Shown: in pieces, positions 11,320 to 24,579 of the stretch
How positions within the stretch are numbered: the stretch's first letter is position 1
How the letters are laid out: the number at the start of each line of letters is the position of its first letter
NCBI GenBank assembly: GCA_019843655.1
Contig: JACDQD010000105.1
Coordinates: forward strand, 496,001 to 560,000
DNA length: 64,000 nt
Direction of reading: 5' to 3'
From: Lethocerus indicus
Taxonomy: Eukaryota > Arthropoda > Insecta > Hemiptera > Belostomatidae
The notes under the pieces: generated by a model
The model's database searches: none
Told to the model about the DNA's origin: nothing
The model's input: the letters and a program-made list of their open reading frames with translations, nothing else
Position numbers and translations under genes: made by a program

Positions 11320-11790
11320 AGAATGTTCCGGGGCGCGAAAATAATTGGAGAGGAGATCGAGCAGTATTCAAATTCAGTTTCCCCTAATGCCGGCGGAGAA
11401 GCGAGTTTTTCGGGTCCCCACCGCCTGTATTTACGAGTGGGGATCGGAGTGAAGCGGAGGCGGGTATAGAATCCCAACTTTGTTGATCCGGGCTAGGCGG
11501 GGGCTTGATTTAGCCGGCCGCCATTGCTCCATTCTGCTCCAGCCTGCGGGCCGAGATAGACGACTTTTGTCTCGCGTTAAAAATGAGGTCGCAAGCCGAA
11601 TCTTCGCCGACCGTTAAGTAACTCTAAAAGGGCCCCTTTCCCCCCGCCTAATGCGGTAGGCCTATTGCTAGCGCGCGCGCGCTCTTCTCCCTCCGAGAGC
11701 TGCCATTTGTCCTCCCTCTAGTGTTATCCGCAACGGATAAGAGCTTGCCGGCTCTTTAATATGAATTTGAGCGCGGCTGCAAGGGGGAAG
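11320..11790. promoter_or_regulatory. GC- and CpG-rich block inside intron 1
   Basis: This patch is clearly richer in G, C and CG than its surroundings. It contains GCGCGCGCGCGC at about 11670, a CCCTCTAGTG half CTCF-like site at 11714-11723, and a perfect 7-bp inverted repeat TTATCCG/CGGATAA at 11724-11740. It may be an intronic regulatory element. There is no coding frame to explain the composition. Confidence 0.3.
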
Positions 11791-12770
11791 AACCCAAATA
11801 GTTAGGAAGACAAAAATATTCTGGGATCTGTTGTAATCAATTAGCATAATACATAATACTTTAATAACGGAGGCAAACAGTTGTGAATGTGACTGCTAAA
11901 AATGTGCCGCAAGAAGCGCGTATATAAAGTGATAGTTGGTGGTGTCTGCTACTCAATTTATTCGATTTATCTATTCGTATTGTGAAGTTCATATTATTAA
12001 TGCGGCCTAAATACGCCCTAAGAAATTACGTTTATTTGCGAAAAATAATATCTGACCAAATTGTGTATCGATTGGTCAATTCAGCTCTATGCAAAGAGTA
12101 AATTAAATGTTATGTTTTCTTTGGAGGGCGAATTGTTTCGTTCCGTCTCATGTTGTGAATTACGCAACTTGTTCGTATGGTTTATTTTTCGAGTACGTAC
12201 TTCAAATGAGTTACATGAACTCATATTTATCTCAGCCCATCAAGAAAAAAGTGGGTAATTAATTAATTGGTCTCTGCTCGTTGTGTAGTATGTATACAAG
12301 CCAGACCTATTGTTGATAACGCACACTCAGGATCTTACGAAACGCCTGACAATGTCATACATTGACCAATTTTGACACATTTTCAAACATGTTTAGTCAA
12401 TAATGTGCACTTTTATTCATTACAGAGAACGCTCAAGATGTTACGTCCGTCTGATTTAGTTTGATTTGGTAATTCATAATGGAAATTATGTTTACGTTGT
12501 GCTTAAGGATATGTGTACTTATGTACAGCGTATGCAAATTTTGTCAGGTCCCACACAAGCTGAAATAATTGCTTTAGTAATATTTTCACTGGAGTTTTTC
12601 GATTGGTTTAATCTATTATTTTCACAGAAGTTGTGATAATAGTACAGTTAAAGTAGTCTGCGCCAGTAAGGCGTGCAGTGTATGGCCATAATGGAGTTAA
12701 GCTTGTATGATAGAGGTGGTACAGCGCAGGCCGTTATTTAAACTTAATTTCATCCAGTTAATTAAACTCT

Positions 12771-12784
12771 GTAATTGCAATTAC
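12771..12784. promoter_or_regulatory. Palindromic homeodomain-type site
   Basis: GTAATTGCAATTAC is a perfect 14-bp palindrome. It contains TAAT and ATTA spaced by four bases, the arrangement bound by dimers of some homeodomain proteins. In AT-rich DNA such a site may be fortuitous. Confidence 0.25.
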
Positions 12785-15700
12785 GATGGGACAATAGTAG
12801 GCCAATATTTCACGAAGGGAGATTTATACTTGGACTAATCGAGTTTCTTTATTTGGCGTGCTCAAAGGCGGCTACCATTCCAGTCTGTGTTTCTTATCGC
12901 AATTGAATTCAGTTAAAGATAACGAATTGTCCCTATCTCTGGCTCTCTGGGCCTGCAGGCGAGGCCGGTTTAACCGATGCGAAATTTTCGTGTCGTTTCC
13001 GCATCGATCAAATTTAAATTAGGTTCAAATCTCTTAAATTATCCGGCTTTCGTGTGCCCGAATTTTAAGTAGGTACCTCCATTCTGTGCTCTTTAAATCC
13101 GTCATATCCCGCTTCGATGGTATTTTAGTCGATTGCGTTCGAAGCCACTTTAATCGAATATTGTGAATATCCTGAGCGATAAGGAAAACTAGGATATAAT
13201 TAATAATTTATAATTCTTTCCGTGTGGTTTGAGAGTTAGTATTCTTACACACCTTCATAATGATTTGGGTTATAACTTTTGGGTATGCATTTCTGTCATC
13301 TCATCTTTGCAGGATCCGTAATTAATTGTTCCAACTGGAAAGGTAAACTGTCCAAATCGAATTTTACTTCCTTTCACGACAATTACCTGGCTTCTTTCAC
13401 GAGCTTATTCGGTAGAGTCATTTAGTTGTAGTCGAGAAATGACTCCTCCGTACTGAGGGGATAGTATTTATTAGAAACGATATCGTGATTCAGATTTTAG
13501 TCTACTTTATGATTGGTGTAGGTCCTCATTTCAGTTAGGTCGATCACAACACTATATACATACGATGCGGGCCATTGCATAGATGTGTATCGCGGGTCGT
13601 GCAACAACTGGTTTGACTTTGTGTTTGACTGGAGGCTTGAACCGGCGTCCTTTTTCTACAGTGTTCAAGAACCGGTTTTCCTCCGGATTGCGCTCCACGT
13701 CCCCCCCCCCACTTTGGGGCCCCTGGCTACTGGCTAACCGCAGCTCAGGAATTTTCACAGCTCGCGGACATCTTTAGTTGTTGCAATTTCAGAATGGTCG
13801 AGGATGATATCGGAATACAGTTTCGTAAAACATTAGCAAAATCAAGCGATACCGTATTTGTACACCATACCTTAATTAAAGAAATGAAAACATGTTTTTT
13901 ATGTGAATTCATTTATAATCGGTCGCAACCTATGCGAAAGATCTTTCCTAACGCCTATAAATTGAAAAACATTCCCTAAAATCCCAACGTCTCCGAAAAA
14001 GTTGTATTGTAAACGCTTCCTCGGTATTTCGAAATGATTTTCAAGACATCCTGTGCGTTCGTGTTCAGATAACGTAGTTATCTTTTTCACTTTCGCTGTT
14101 TTTGTTATTGATAACCCCTCGATTACAAAGTGATCTTACTGTACTGTTGCATGGTACAGACCGTAGGGTCATCAGGAGGTGCTTCGCATTATTTATTACA
14201 GTAATATCAACCACGGTTATTAATATCGTGGTTTGAAAACAATGTTACCCCATTAATACAAATTCAATTTGTTGAAAGTAATTAAACATTTAAACTGCTC
14301 AGATTCGTTTTCAGATACTTTTTTCCTAATTAATTCCAAGTGTCAATATGCATATTATCCATTCTTGTATTTTATATTCCGATCTTTATACTGGAATTGA
14401 ATATAAGGCATTGGAAAGTCTCGATTAGCACATAACTGAAACATGACACCTGAGTTCTCATTTAGTAGCGACCTCAAGACCCGTTATGGCTTAAAACGTC
14501 CGTTCCATTAGTGAGAAAACAGCACAATTTCGGGCGTGCTTTGTTACATTCATCGGAAAATAATGCCTGTTTGAGAAATCTCAAATTGTGTTCACCTTAT
14601 CGCCATGAACCAATAAAGTAGTTTCGCCAAATCACTTTCTGTCTATTGGAATTATCTCTCTTTTATTGAACAGGAAAATGAGTGTGGGGAGGATATTCGG
14701 GCGTAATTGAATTTGTATTTGAAAAAACTAGTATCGCTTGCGGGACCAATTGATTTAATAGGAGACTATATTTTATAAATGACACCAACACGTCCGTAAC
14801 AAACTAGAACCAAACAAATTAGATATTTTTTTATCGGATGAAATATTTAATGACGTTCTTCTAGAACTACGCTATTGAATGAGTTCACGACTAGAAAAAA
14901 CTGAATCGCCAACCTCTGCCGAAAAGGTGCCCAAATTTGAGCATGAATGTTTAACATTTCAATCTGACTTCTTATTCAGTGAATACAAAGATCTCATGTT
15001 TTTGTAAAATATTCTTCCGGTTGAGTTGGAGCGGTTGTGGGGGGGTACAATGAATTAAAATTGAATCAATATTCAGGTCCTCTATGATGCTGTTGTAATG
15101 ACGTTAACACTACTTATATAGATTAATGCTTACTATTTATTTAATAAACGAATTGACGCCATGTTCGGAAATGAATATCAACTAGAAGAAACTCCATTGA
15201 GAAAGTGCGATTCTGGAGCGATCGGTGACATTGGCAGCAGCTAAAGAAGGTCTGTTATTGGGGACACGATAGGACTTCGGATGTAACATATTTAGTTACA
15301 CTTTTAAAATACTCCGAAAATTGTTACCAGAATTTTAATACATGGGAATTGTATTAAAGTAAAAGTTGTCTTGAACAGTGTAATTATGTTTATTTCTTTT
15401 TGTTAAATTCGTGATTGGTGGTTCGCGATGATTTGGAATACCATAATTGTTGCGGTCTTATATCCCCACTCGTATATTTGATCTTACGAGCTTGATCAGT
15501 TTCTGCTTCTCACCGTTATCAGTAGTTCGCTTCGTCAGTGGATTAGTGAGAGTCAATGCCAGTCATCTTTCATACACATTTCCTTAGGTAATCAAAATTA
15601 CCGACATAAGGGGCCTCGTGCGATTATGTTGTTATTGTCGACGTAATTATTGGTGTTGGTCAGTTGGTTTATGTAGACAAGAGAACTATTCTGCCGATAA

Positions 15701-15910
15701 AAAACTTAATGCCGAAACTTAACGAGCTCGTTAAATTCGATACACGCTCCATTCCTCCGCCAACCATCTGCCATACTTCATTAGGAGCCAGTTGAGCCAC
15801 TGTATCAACTTTATTGTTCACTCCTTCCCTCCAAACTGTAATCCTACAGTGACGGCAGTATATTAATATTGCTTTTAAAACAAAAATAATCTTGGGTATA
15901 TAGAATATAT

Positions 15911-16126
15911 CTTTTCTTTTCTGTTTTAGACCTCCACAAATGATACATTTATACTATATGTGTGAGATACGTACACACAGGCACAGTACAATAGTATCCT
16001 CATTAGACTTTAGAAAAAATATTTCGGCTAATATTCTTGAACATCCTTATGTTCAGCCTTATTTATAACAAACAAATTATGTAAAAAATAATGTAAAACA
16101 AAATCGAAAGCATATAAAACAATAAA
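15911..16126 (+). other. Strong intronic 3' splice site with possible short terminal exon
   Basis: A near-continuous pyrimidine tract, CTTTTCTTTTCTGTTTTAG, ends at 15929. Splicing exon 1 (phase 1) to 15930 would add Asp-Leu-His-Lys and then TGA at 15941-15943. AATAAA follows at 16121-16126. The 15890-16190 interval is poorer in CG than the intron on both sides. Together these could make an alternative last exon giving a signal-peptide-only product, or an unused cryptic site. Another good acceptor-like sequence (T run, then CATTCCCAG) ends at about 16193. Confidence 0.3.
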
Positions 16127-19100
16127 AACTAAACTTAACTACAGCTTATAATCATGGACTTATGTAAATGAAAAATTTTTTTTTCATTCCCAGTTTTGGT
16201 AAAAATAGTCTTCCTGTTCATTCAACCAAATTTTGACGGTAATTACTAATGTGGGTACTGGCTATAAATAACATCCATTAGGTTGTTAACATCAGTCTTA
16301 AAGCATCAATGTTCATTAACCTAATCGTTAACGATAGTGACCCACACTTGTCGTACCATCCTTTGTTGTACATATTTATTTATGCGTTCCATAAGACGAT
16401 CAAAATGTTTTCCGTCGGCCACAATTCTACTCCGCCTACCGGCGTAGTCAGTTTTATGGGGCCGAAATAGGACTGACAGGAGTTCTGTCTTGTTTAATTA
16501 GAGCGGTTGCATCACTGCCTCCATATTCGTCGTTTCCTTCTTGAAAACGATTAATCTTCTTTCTTATGATCGGGTCTCTCCCCGGTTTGTTAGCTAACCT
16601 ATATTGGGCTCGCTAAGGACGCCAGCGTCCCCACATTCTATCGGAACCTTCTCGTTTTCTGACTTTCATAATATAGTTACTCGAAATGCATTAATATCTA
16701 TGTTGCTATTATTTTTAAACAGTGGTTTATATTTAACGCGCATTTCATTACTCAATACATTTGATTCAATTTTTTATAACAGCCGCTTCATGCTTATCGT
16801 GCAAATCTCAGAAACTTATCAAGGAGCTCTACGTTCCCCGTGCAACTGACACTGTAAATTGAACTTGAAAAAACTATTTGTCTGGAAATCTTTCTGAAAA
16901 TCCCTCTGAAAAGTTTATCCTGGCGAAGGATGTTTGTTTAGTTGCCGGGGGTGGGCCAACCCTCCCGATAATGTCTGTTCACAAACCCATCGATAACGTG
17001 GCCTTCATCCATATTCACACCTTTGAACTGTCACATCTACCACAAATATACCTCCGCAACCAAATAAGTAATAATAATATATAAGTAGTGGCTCCAATGG
17101 TTCCCGCTTTATGTGATCCTTCTAAAATTGCAATTCTAGTAAGATTCTTCACTTTATCAGTGTTTATATTTATAAATTTATTATATGATTATTGATCGTT
17201 CGGTACTGAGCACGCATCAATGGACACAATTTTGCACTCAACTAATATAGTGCAATTTACATTTATTTTGTGTAATATTCATATTGCATGCATCGAACTT
17301 GAAACAACTCGGGGTGGAGGACCCCATTTATTCGTGATGGCACCCGTAGATACCCTTTTAAATCTGAAGAAGCAATTTATAAAAACCCATTTCCCAAATA
17401 AATTGTACACTGGAAACAGGGGTAAGATTTATCGGCACGAGGTTTTTTTTTACTTCATTGGGAACTCCGCTAAGGTTAAGTTTAGCTTTCTGATTCAGTC
17501 CCCAATTTCCGTAACTATCGATTAATAACCGGGAGCCTCCGATAACGCTTCTCCTGTAATAAGGAATTGTGCCTCTGGACTAGCACCGAATTCGCAATGA
17601 GCCCTATGGTATCGCTGGTGATCGAAAATTAAACTGGCATCGGTTGGTTTCTTTAGTCGTCAGTCGAAGCTGAGGGCAACTTATTTTATTTTCCTGTTTA
17701 GTACTGTAACTGCAATATGCTGTACAGCAAATAACTTTTTCCCAATATTAATAATTACGTTCAATATCTGTAAAATCGGTAACGTAACCACGTAGACCAT
17801 ATTTAGTAAATGAGAACCCACGATTTTACGAAATATGATTCGTATTAATTATTATATAATATGTATTTAGTATTATTTAGTTAAATTGTGTCACCGTATA
17901 ACCTTCTTCCTAACTGGTAGTAAAATCAAGGATACAATAAATTGTTTGTGATATCAACTATTTCTTTCAGACTGCTTTCAAAGGATATCCGAATTTGCTA
18001 GATAAAACTAGATATTTAAATTTAACCAATATTTAATTTCTGTACACAAGTTTTAGATTATAATTGTAGTATAATTTCACCTCCGTTGTCAGTTAGCAGA
18101 TGTGGGAATATTAGAGTATAGCTGTAGTACGTGATGTCTTGTAGGCTAGTTAATAATGCTTGGACTTCTAAAGTGGACAGACCACTGTGTCCGAACTCTC
18201 CTTTTCCCTTATAACTATTTCAAAAAAAGTCCCCTTTATCTGCACGAATTCCTTACTGTGCATAAGCCGATGCCGAATCGATAGCGCAGTCACTGATGAC
18301 TAGAGCGAGAATCCGTTTTTAAAATGTCTAGCGGTTGAATGGGGCGTACATAGTGGGAGACCCTGTAGTCCCCGCAGGGGCCTGTAGGGCGCTTAGGGCC
18401 CCCGTAATGTCGGCGCCCTTCAATTGACTTTTTTTTCCATGACATGGGTAAGGAGTACTCCAGGGAGAGTGGCCCGATTTCAACTGGGTTTTTGTGTCGC
18501 TGTCTTTTGAAAGGGGAAGCAGACTGTTTACCTGGAAGAAACCGTTGCTAGAGCTGGCAGCGCGGGCAGCATGGAACTATGAATCGACTGGGAACGAAAG
18601 TACCTTAACCGTGGTCGAGAGTGCCACTCAGCCCAATCGCTCTGCTCAGATTTTATCTCGAAAAATGCCACTGCTTCGGTGATATATTCGACAGTACTCC
18701 GTAAATGGATCAATTTTCAATGTATTATGAATGTGACAACACTCGGCATTTGTAGACATATTAACTCGGTCGTTAACACATTTTGTTAGTATGAAAAATA
18801 TTCTCTTGTGGCATATTTCGTGTAATGATAGTTGAAATGGAAAAACATGAGCATTTTTATTCAAGCATTGTATTATAAGCGTAACGTCTATTGAGTTTTA
18901 AGCGGCACTATTCTTTGATGAAATATCCCTTACCTGAGCCTAACTGCTTAACCACAATCCTTGTTCAATAAAACTGGGTTTTCCAATCTGGGAAATTCCA
19001 AACCTGTGCAAATATTCACAGGTATTCAAAAGGCTATTCGGGAAATTTGCTAAATATATTTAGAGAATTCGTTTCAAAGTTTAATCTATACATTAACAAC

Positions 19101-21421
19101 CTGCAGTAATCATTTATTCACGGATTGTTAATAATGAATCTGTGACTGTATTTTGAATCCCGCTATTATTTTTTCTACGATGAACTCGACATAAATTCCA
19201 CAGAGTTCGTATTATTCATATACTTTATTTCGTTGAAAAAGTACGGATTTTTATGTAGGCAATTTTTTTTAGATTAACCACTTAATTTGTAAAAATGTGA
19301 GAATTATTAAGGAAAATGCGAGAATGGTTTCTAATTTAAGAATACAATTTTGAGGTTTGAGGAGTGCTCCTTTGGGATGTAGCTCCTCCTCCCTGTCATC
19401 AACTAAAATTTAATTAGAACTCGCCTCCCATTTCTCTAAGATAAATCGTTTGTCATTAGTTTTTCTGACCACTTCTTTTTTATCTTTGTTCCCTTGAAAA
19501 TATTCTCATATATAAATGTATATATAAATATTCATCGCCTAAATATTGTTTTATATCATTAGTCCATAGTATTTTAGATTAAGCAGGTTATTCATCTGTA
19601 TAGTTTTAGTCGGTTTGGTATTGCACTTTGGTATTCAAATGTAAGTACGGTCCCTGGAGCACAAATTTAGGCGAGCGCCTATGAGAGGTGTTGGAAACTC
19701 AATTGGAAATTGGTATGACTCATGGGGCGTGCAGGTTGAGGTACGGGTCTGTGACGTAGGTGTATGAGGCAGGATATGAGGTGAAGGCTGGTACATTCCT
19801 GGCATATTGCGACACTATCGAGCCTAGGCTCCGCTTCCTTTGTGTTTCTCGGCTATCCTTATTCATACCTGACCACATCTCGAGTATAACTAATCCAGCG
19901 CATTACAGTTTTAATAATTTAGTACCTTATCTTTTTGTAAACAGTCTCCTTTTTATATTTTTGTAAAATTGTTTGAAGTAAACTAATAGAAGGTATCTGC
20001 ATTTGGGGCATGATTATATAGTAAAAACTATTTAATATTGGGGCTAATGGAAGGTTTAATAGAGGTCCGTTGTGTTCCATCAGATTGATATAAAATCTCT
20101 CCGCTAACAGTCCCAAGTTTTTGTCCTCAAAATTCCTAGCCAGGCAATATATCTATCGTAGCACAGCTATCTCGCGAATTTTGTTCAGCCCCCGCCAAAA
20201 TATTCCAGAAATTCAATAAAAATATTCATCCTTCCGATTTCAATTGATAAACAACAATAAGAACTTTCAGCGTTTGTTCCATCAGTACTGTATTTGTTCA
20301 TGAATTGTATTCCCTCGCATTCAGTCAAATTGATTAGAATCGTACTAAAGAATGACAGCACTAACTGTGCCCGATGTCGGGGGTTGATTAACAGTTGTTC
20401 CGGTTCGGAAAATACCGCTATAAGAGGCATAAAACGGCTGTAAAACGCAAGGCCGACAAATTTTACGATTTCCTGTTTCCCCCCACTCGTATGACATAGT
20501 GGAAGCCCTGCATAATATTTTATCTGAACGTATTGTTTCTACCGCGGAGCGTTCTAGGGTTTAATACGACAGCAATGATAACCAACGGAACGGAGTTGGG
20601 TTTGAATCTAATCTACCCGTTTGAATTTATTTATCTCTTTAATTACTTCTGCCTCCCTTCTAGAATAAAATTTGAATTCTGTTTTTCTGTAAACTAGATT
20701 TATCAGTTATTTGATGGTTATTTTTGATTAGAAGCACACGTTCCTTAAAGTAGTTTCTTTTCAATTAATTTATCTAGTTATCATTTCCCGATTTATACTA
20801 TTTGTTGTACTGTTTAATCCATATATGAAGTATGGTATGAAGCATCCTTATGTATTCGTAAAACGCGAAGGTTTTCTAGATTTCGGGTGTATGAATGTAC
20901 TATAATAAGGATCCTTCTTACCGTCCACTACTGTGCTCCCTTTGAGACCGCTCTGATATGCAGAAGCACCGATGCATATTTATATTTTAAAACGCTAACG
21001 GCGGTTTACCAGTGCCCTTATGGAAAAATTTAAATTGTAGACTCATCTACTTACCGTGGAGACTTCAAAGGGAGTTTTCTTGTTAAATCAGTTCAGGAGT
21101 TTCTGGCATGTATTTCAATACACTTGAAAAATGAATACTAAATTTTAATTTTTCAGGAAATGTTTTAATTAATTTGAAAAAAAAATCGTGTTCCTTTCTC
21201 GGCTGGCTAGTAAAAACATAGCCATAAATATTACTACTTATAATCAGGGAAAATTATTATTAAAACTACGATAATGGATTTCCCAACCCCCAGGAAATCG
21301 ATAATTGTATGATTTATAGGAATCTATTTTATAAAATTACATTTAAAATTTGAGGTAGGGGACACAGTCTTTAACTTAAGGACTTTCCGTTTTGGGTCCC
21401 TCTGGAAATGTACAATTTTAA

Positions 21422-21452
21422 TTAATCATATTGATCTCTTAATCATATTGAT
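21422..21452. repeat. Short direct repeat
   Basis: TTAATCATATTGAT occurs at 21422-21435 and again exactly at 21439-21452, a 17-base period. It lies about 400 bases upstream of the main ratchet site. The role is unknown. Confidence 0.6.
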
Positions 21453-21821
21453 ATGTGACTTTACTTTAATAATTTATGAGAGGTTGGCGTTCTAAATCGA
21501 AGTGTAATGTAAACGTCCTCTTACCAAATGTAATAAGTAGGTCGTAATTAAAAGCACTAAATTACGTCGAGACATTAATCGACAACAAGGGGAAGGAAGG
21601 TAAAATTAAGGTTTAATTAAGCGGCTTACGAATGTCTGTATTTCGAGGTTAGGAATACATACATCAAATTCGCGACAGTTTCACATTCTTAGATAGATTG
21701 AAATTGAAACAGTTGAATTGTTGAAATTGTCCACAACAATTAATAATTAATAATAAAAAGAAATAAGAATTAATAATAATTATTATCTTAATATGTATTA
21801 TTGTCTCTTTTAATAAAGTAT

Positions 21822-21843
21822 GATTTTTTCGTTTCAGGTAAGA
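21822..21843 (+). other. Recursive splice site (ratchet point) in intron 1
   Basis: The junction TTTTTTCGTTTCAG|GTAAGA (21824-21843) is a complete 3' splice site with a pyrimidine tract, fused directly to a strong 5' splice site. This is the zero-length-exon arrangement described for recursive splicing of long Drosophila introns. It lies on the sense strand, 19.3 kb into the 43.5 kb intron, leaving 24.2 kb to exon 2. After use, the reconstituted donor keeps exon 1 in phase 1, so the protein is unchanged. A TTAAT-like branch sequence lies about 45 bases upstream. This is the best match to the pattern that I found in the window. Confidence 0.65.
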
Positions 21844-23204
21844 ACGCAGCTTCCTTTCTTTTGTTCTAATCATATATGTCTACATTATTCCGTAAGTAAA
21901 ACATGTATACTTATTTATTCCCAGTCTCTACTATGGCCCTGCACGATTGTGTAGCATGGCGGTATGGGGACACTGTACATGACATTGGAGACCATGTATC
22001 ATAAAATCGAAAGAATATTAAACATGGCTGATAACACTCCTGTTGGTTGGTCATTATTTCGTAATTTGGATTATTTATTATGTATGGGAGGAGCAAAGGT
22101 CAACAGGGGAATCGCTGATTTTCAATTAACCTTATACACTGCTTTTTCCATTAGACTAATGAAAGGTAATAACTTCTCATCATTCCTACTCCTATGTCGC
22201 TCGCTATCGATTGAGCTAATATAGTCCCCGATGGAATTTTTATCTACTCAACGTCGGTCTTGAGTATAAGGGAAATGCAATATTGGGAATAGTTTGAAAT
22301 GATGAGTTTAAATAAGTCATTCTGCTTTACGAAATTTCGGGTGGTTCCTAAAAATTGAACAGAATTCAGCTGGTTTTAGTTAGGCACTGAACTATTGAAA
22401 AAAAGAACACTTCAAAGTTCCAATTAATAATAAAATTGTTTAAAACTAATAAAATGTATTGAATCAAATACAAAACGGTAAGAAAAGTTTCACGTTCGTT
22501 TGAAGTCCGCCGTCGCACAAGGCTTGCGAACAGGAATTTAATATACGGAAATATTTATTTGGGAGTAAAAATATGAACCGATATTGCCGCTCGGTTGTTC
22601 AATTCACCTTAGATTCGAGTTACTTCCGAACATACCTTCCGCGTTATAGAGGTGCTGTGAGGTAGCGTATATTCAAAGTGTTCGGCGGGTTGTACCTATT
22701 TATGAGCGATTTTGCACCTGCAAAGGCAATCAACCGGAGAGCCAGGCACTGCCTTACCTATAATAAATGTATAAATAACTAATGATACAGCCAGTGTGAA
22801 AAACGGAGATAAACGTAATTCTATATTAAAGAACAATTAATTTTTACTTTTTTGGATGCGGTAATTCATAATCATAATGTTAAACGTCTTATCCGAATTT
22901 AACTTCTTGATCCGATTATTAATTATAACGAGACATCTGTATAGTCAAAATGATTGTATTAACGGTATCTTACGGTCTGTTATTTAATATTGAGGCGGGT
23001 ATAAAAAGAAACGGGGGAACGTGTCGCCGTTTGAATGCCAAACTCCGTTATTCCGCCCAACTTTAGTTGTTTTCCCGTGGGACGCGCGTGTCTGTCCTTC
23101 CGCTATAAAAACTTTATGAAATTTACTTTCTGGCAAGATAGACGCCGTCGGTGGCCACTGCTCGCCCGGCCAACATTTTAGAGTTTTTATGTTGCGATCG
23201 GCCA

Positions 23205-23214
23205 CCCTCTAGTG
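23205..23214 (-). promoter_or_regulatory. Partial CTCF-like site
   Basis: CCCTCTAGTG is the reverse complement of CACTAGAGGG, the core of a CTCF site. It differs from the fuller consensus at two flanking positions. It is noted mainly because a better copy occurs at 36781. Confidence 0.2.
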
Positions 23215-24559
23215 TGTCGGAAATCTTTTGAGCTTCCCACTGAAGAAATCGTTACAGCTGTTTTCAATTTTAACTTTTTAAGTGATGGATTTTAATTAAA
23301 AGAATGAAGTGAAAGATCTAACCTCAAAATTCGTTCTATAAAGAAACATTCTCCTTGTATATAGTGTTCATATAGCGTATTATCAATTCCATCTGGATAT
23401 ATTTCCATAAATGAATTATACCGATAATGTGACGTCATTTTAAATTTTAAGACAATTTAATTTTAAATTGCGCATCTTACTTTGTACTTTTGACGATTTG
23501 CGTAACAAGGCGCACTTCTCGCCCGTTTCAGTTTCCGTTTCAAGATAATATTGTTGCCACACTTGGAGGTAAAATGTCCTTGGTAATATTACGAGATGCT
23601 TGAGCGATTAGGTTCGCGTTACACGGCCTACCGGCTGGCACCCGCGGACCCCAGTGAACAGTGCTTAGGCGTGTTTGTGGTGTTGTTACAGTAGGCAGGC
23701 GGCATACTTCCAGTCTAACACGTACACTCGTACCTCACCTGAACAGACACGTTGCCCGTGTATGTCTGTGTGGGTGTGTGTATCACCAGCATGTTGCACA
23801 CTGGATTACCCGCTGATATTACAGTAGAGGGATGGGAATAGGGCGCTACAAGAAATTGAGTGAAACTCCTCTATAGTCCATACTCCGACTGGTTAGCAAC
23901 AGGAAGGATAATAGAGAAAGGAGTTATACAGAAGTTTTTTAATTTAAATCAGTTACTGTACATTTTATTTCACTGAACCCCACGTTTTTTCGGTTATGAT
24001 CCGTGAACAACGGGTGAAAATAGTTTCATTCGATAGCTTTGCATCATAAATCCCTGCCGCGTTTTCTTTCATTTCCGTCCCTGTATGTAGCTGTGGTTAC
24101 AGAGAAGCTACTAGTTTTCCGCTAGACTGGAAAACGAATATGGAGACAATAACAAAGTTTCCAACGCGAGGAGAATAACTAACTTGGCCTACTTTTGATT
24201 CCACTTTTTCCTTTAAGGCAAAAAATGTATTTCGATCGACATTACCGATCGTGCTCGCAAATGCCTTGGTCTTACTTATTCCTTGTATATATTGTATATA
24301 CAGTACAATTTATTGTATTTATCGTTTGAATACAAGATTACATTTAGATATAGGGTGATATTCATCGGTATGTCAGGCTGCGAAATAAAAAAGGGCCTTG
24401 GCCCGATAAAGGTCGCGTGTTATTTCCAGATCTGGTGGATTTGCGGGTTGCTAATGGAACTAACCTCGAAATGGATTTTGCACATGAGTACTAAAACTTC
24501 TATTACAATTCAAAACTTCTCATAAGGGTGGTTGAATAAGGGATAGTTTGATACACAGG

Positions 24560-24579
24560 CACACACACACACACACACA
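24560..24579 (+). repeat. (CA)10 microsatellite
   Basis: Ten uninterrupted CA units. Confidence 0.95.

Noticed and set aside
15575..15595. TTTCCTTAG|GTAATC ratchet-like junction
   Set aside because: The acceptor is fair, but the donor GTAATC is weaker than the GTRAG expected at ratchet sites.
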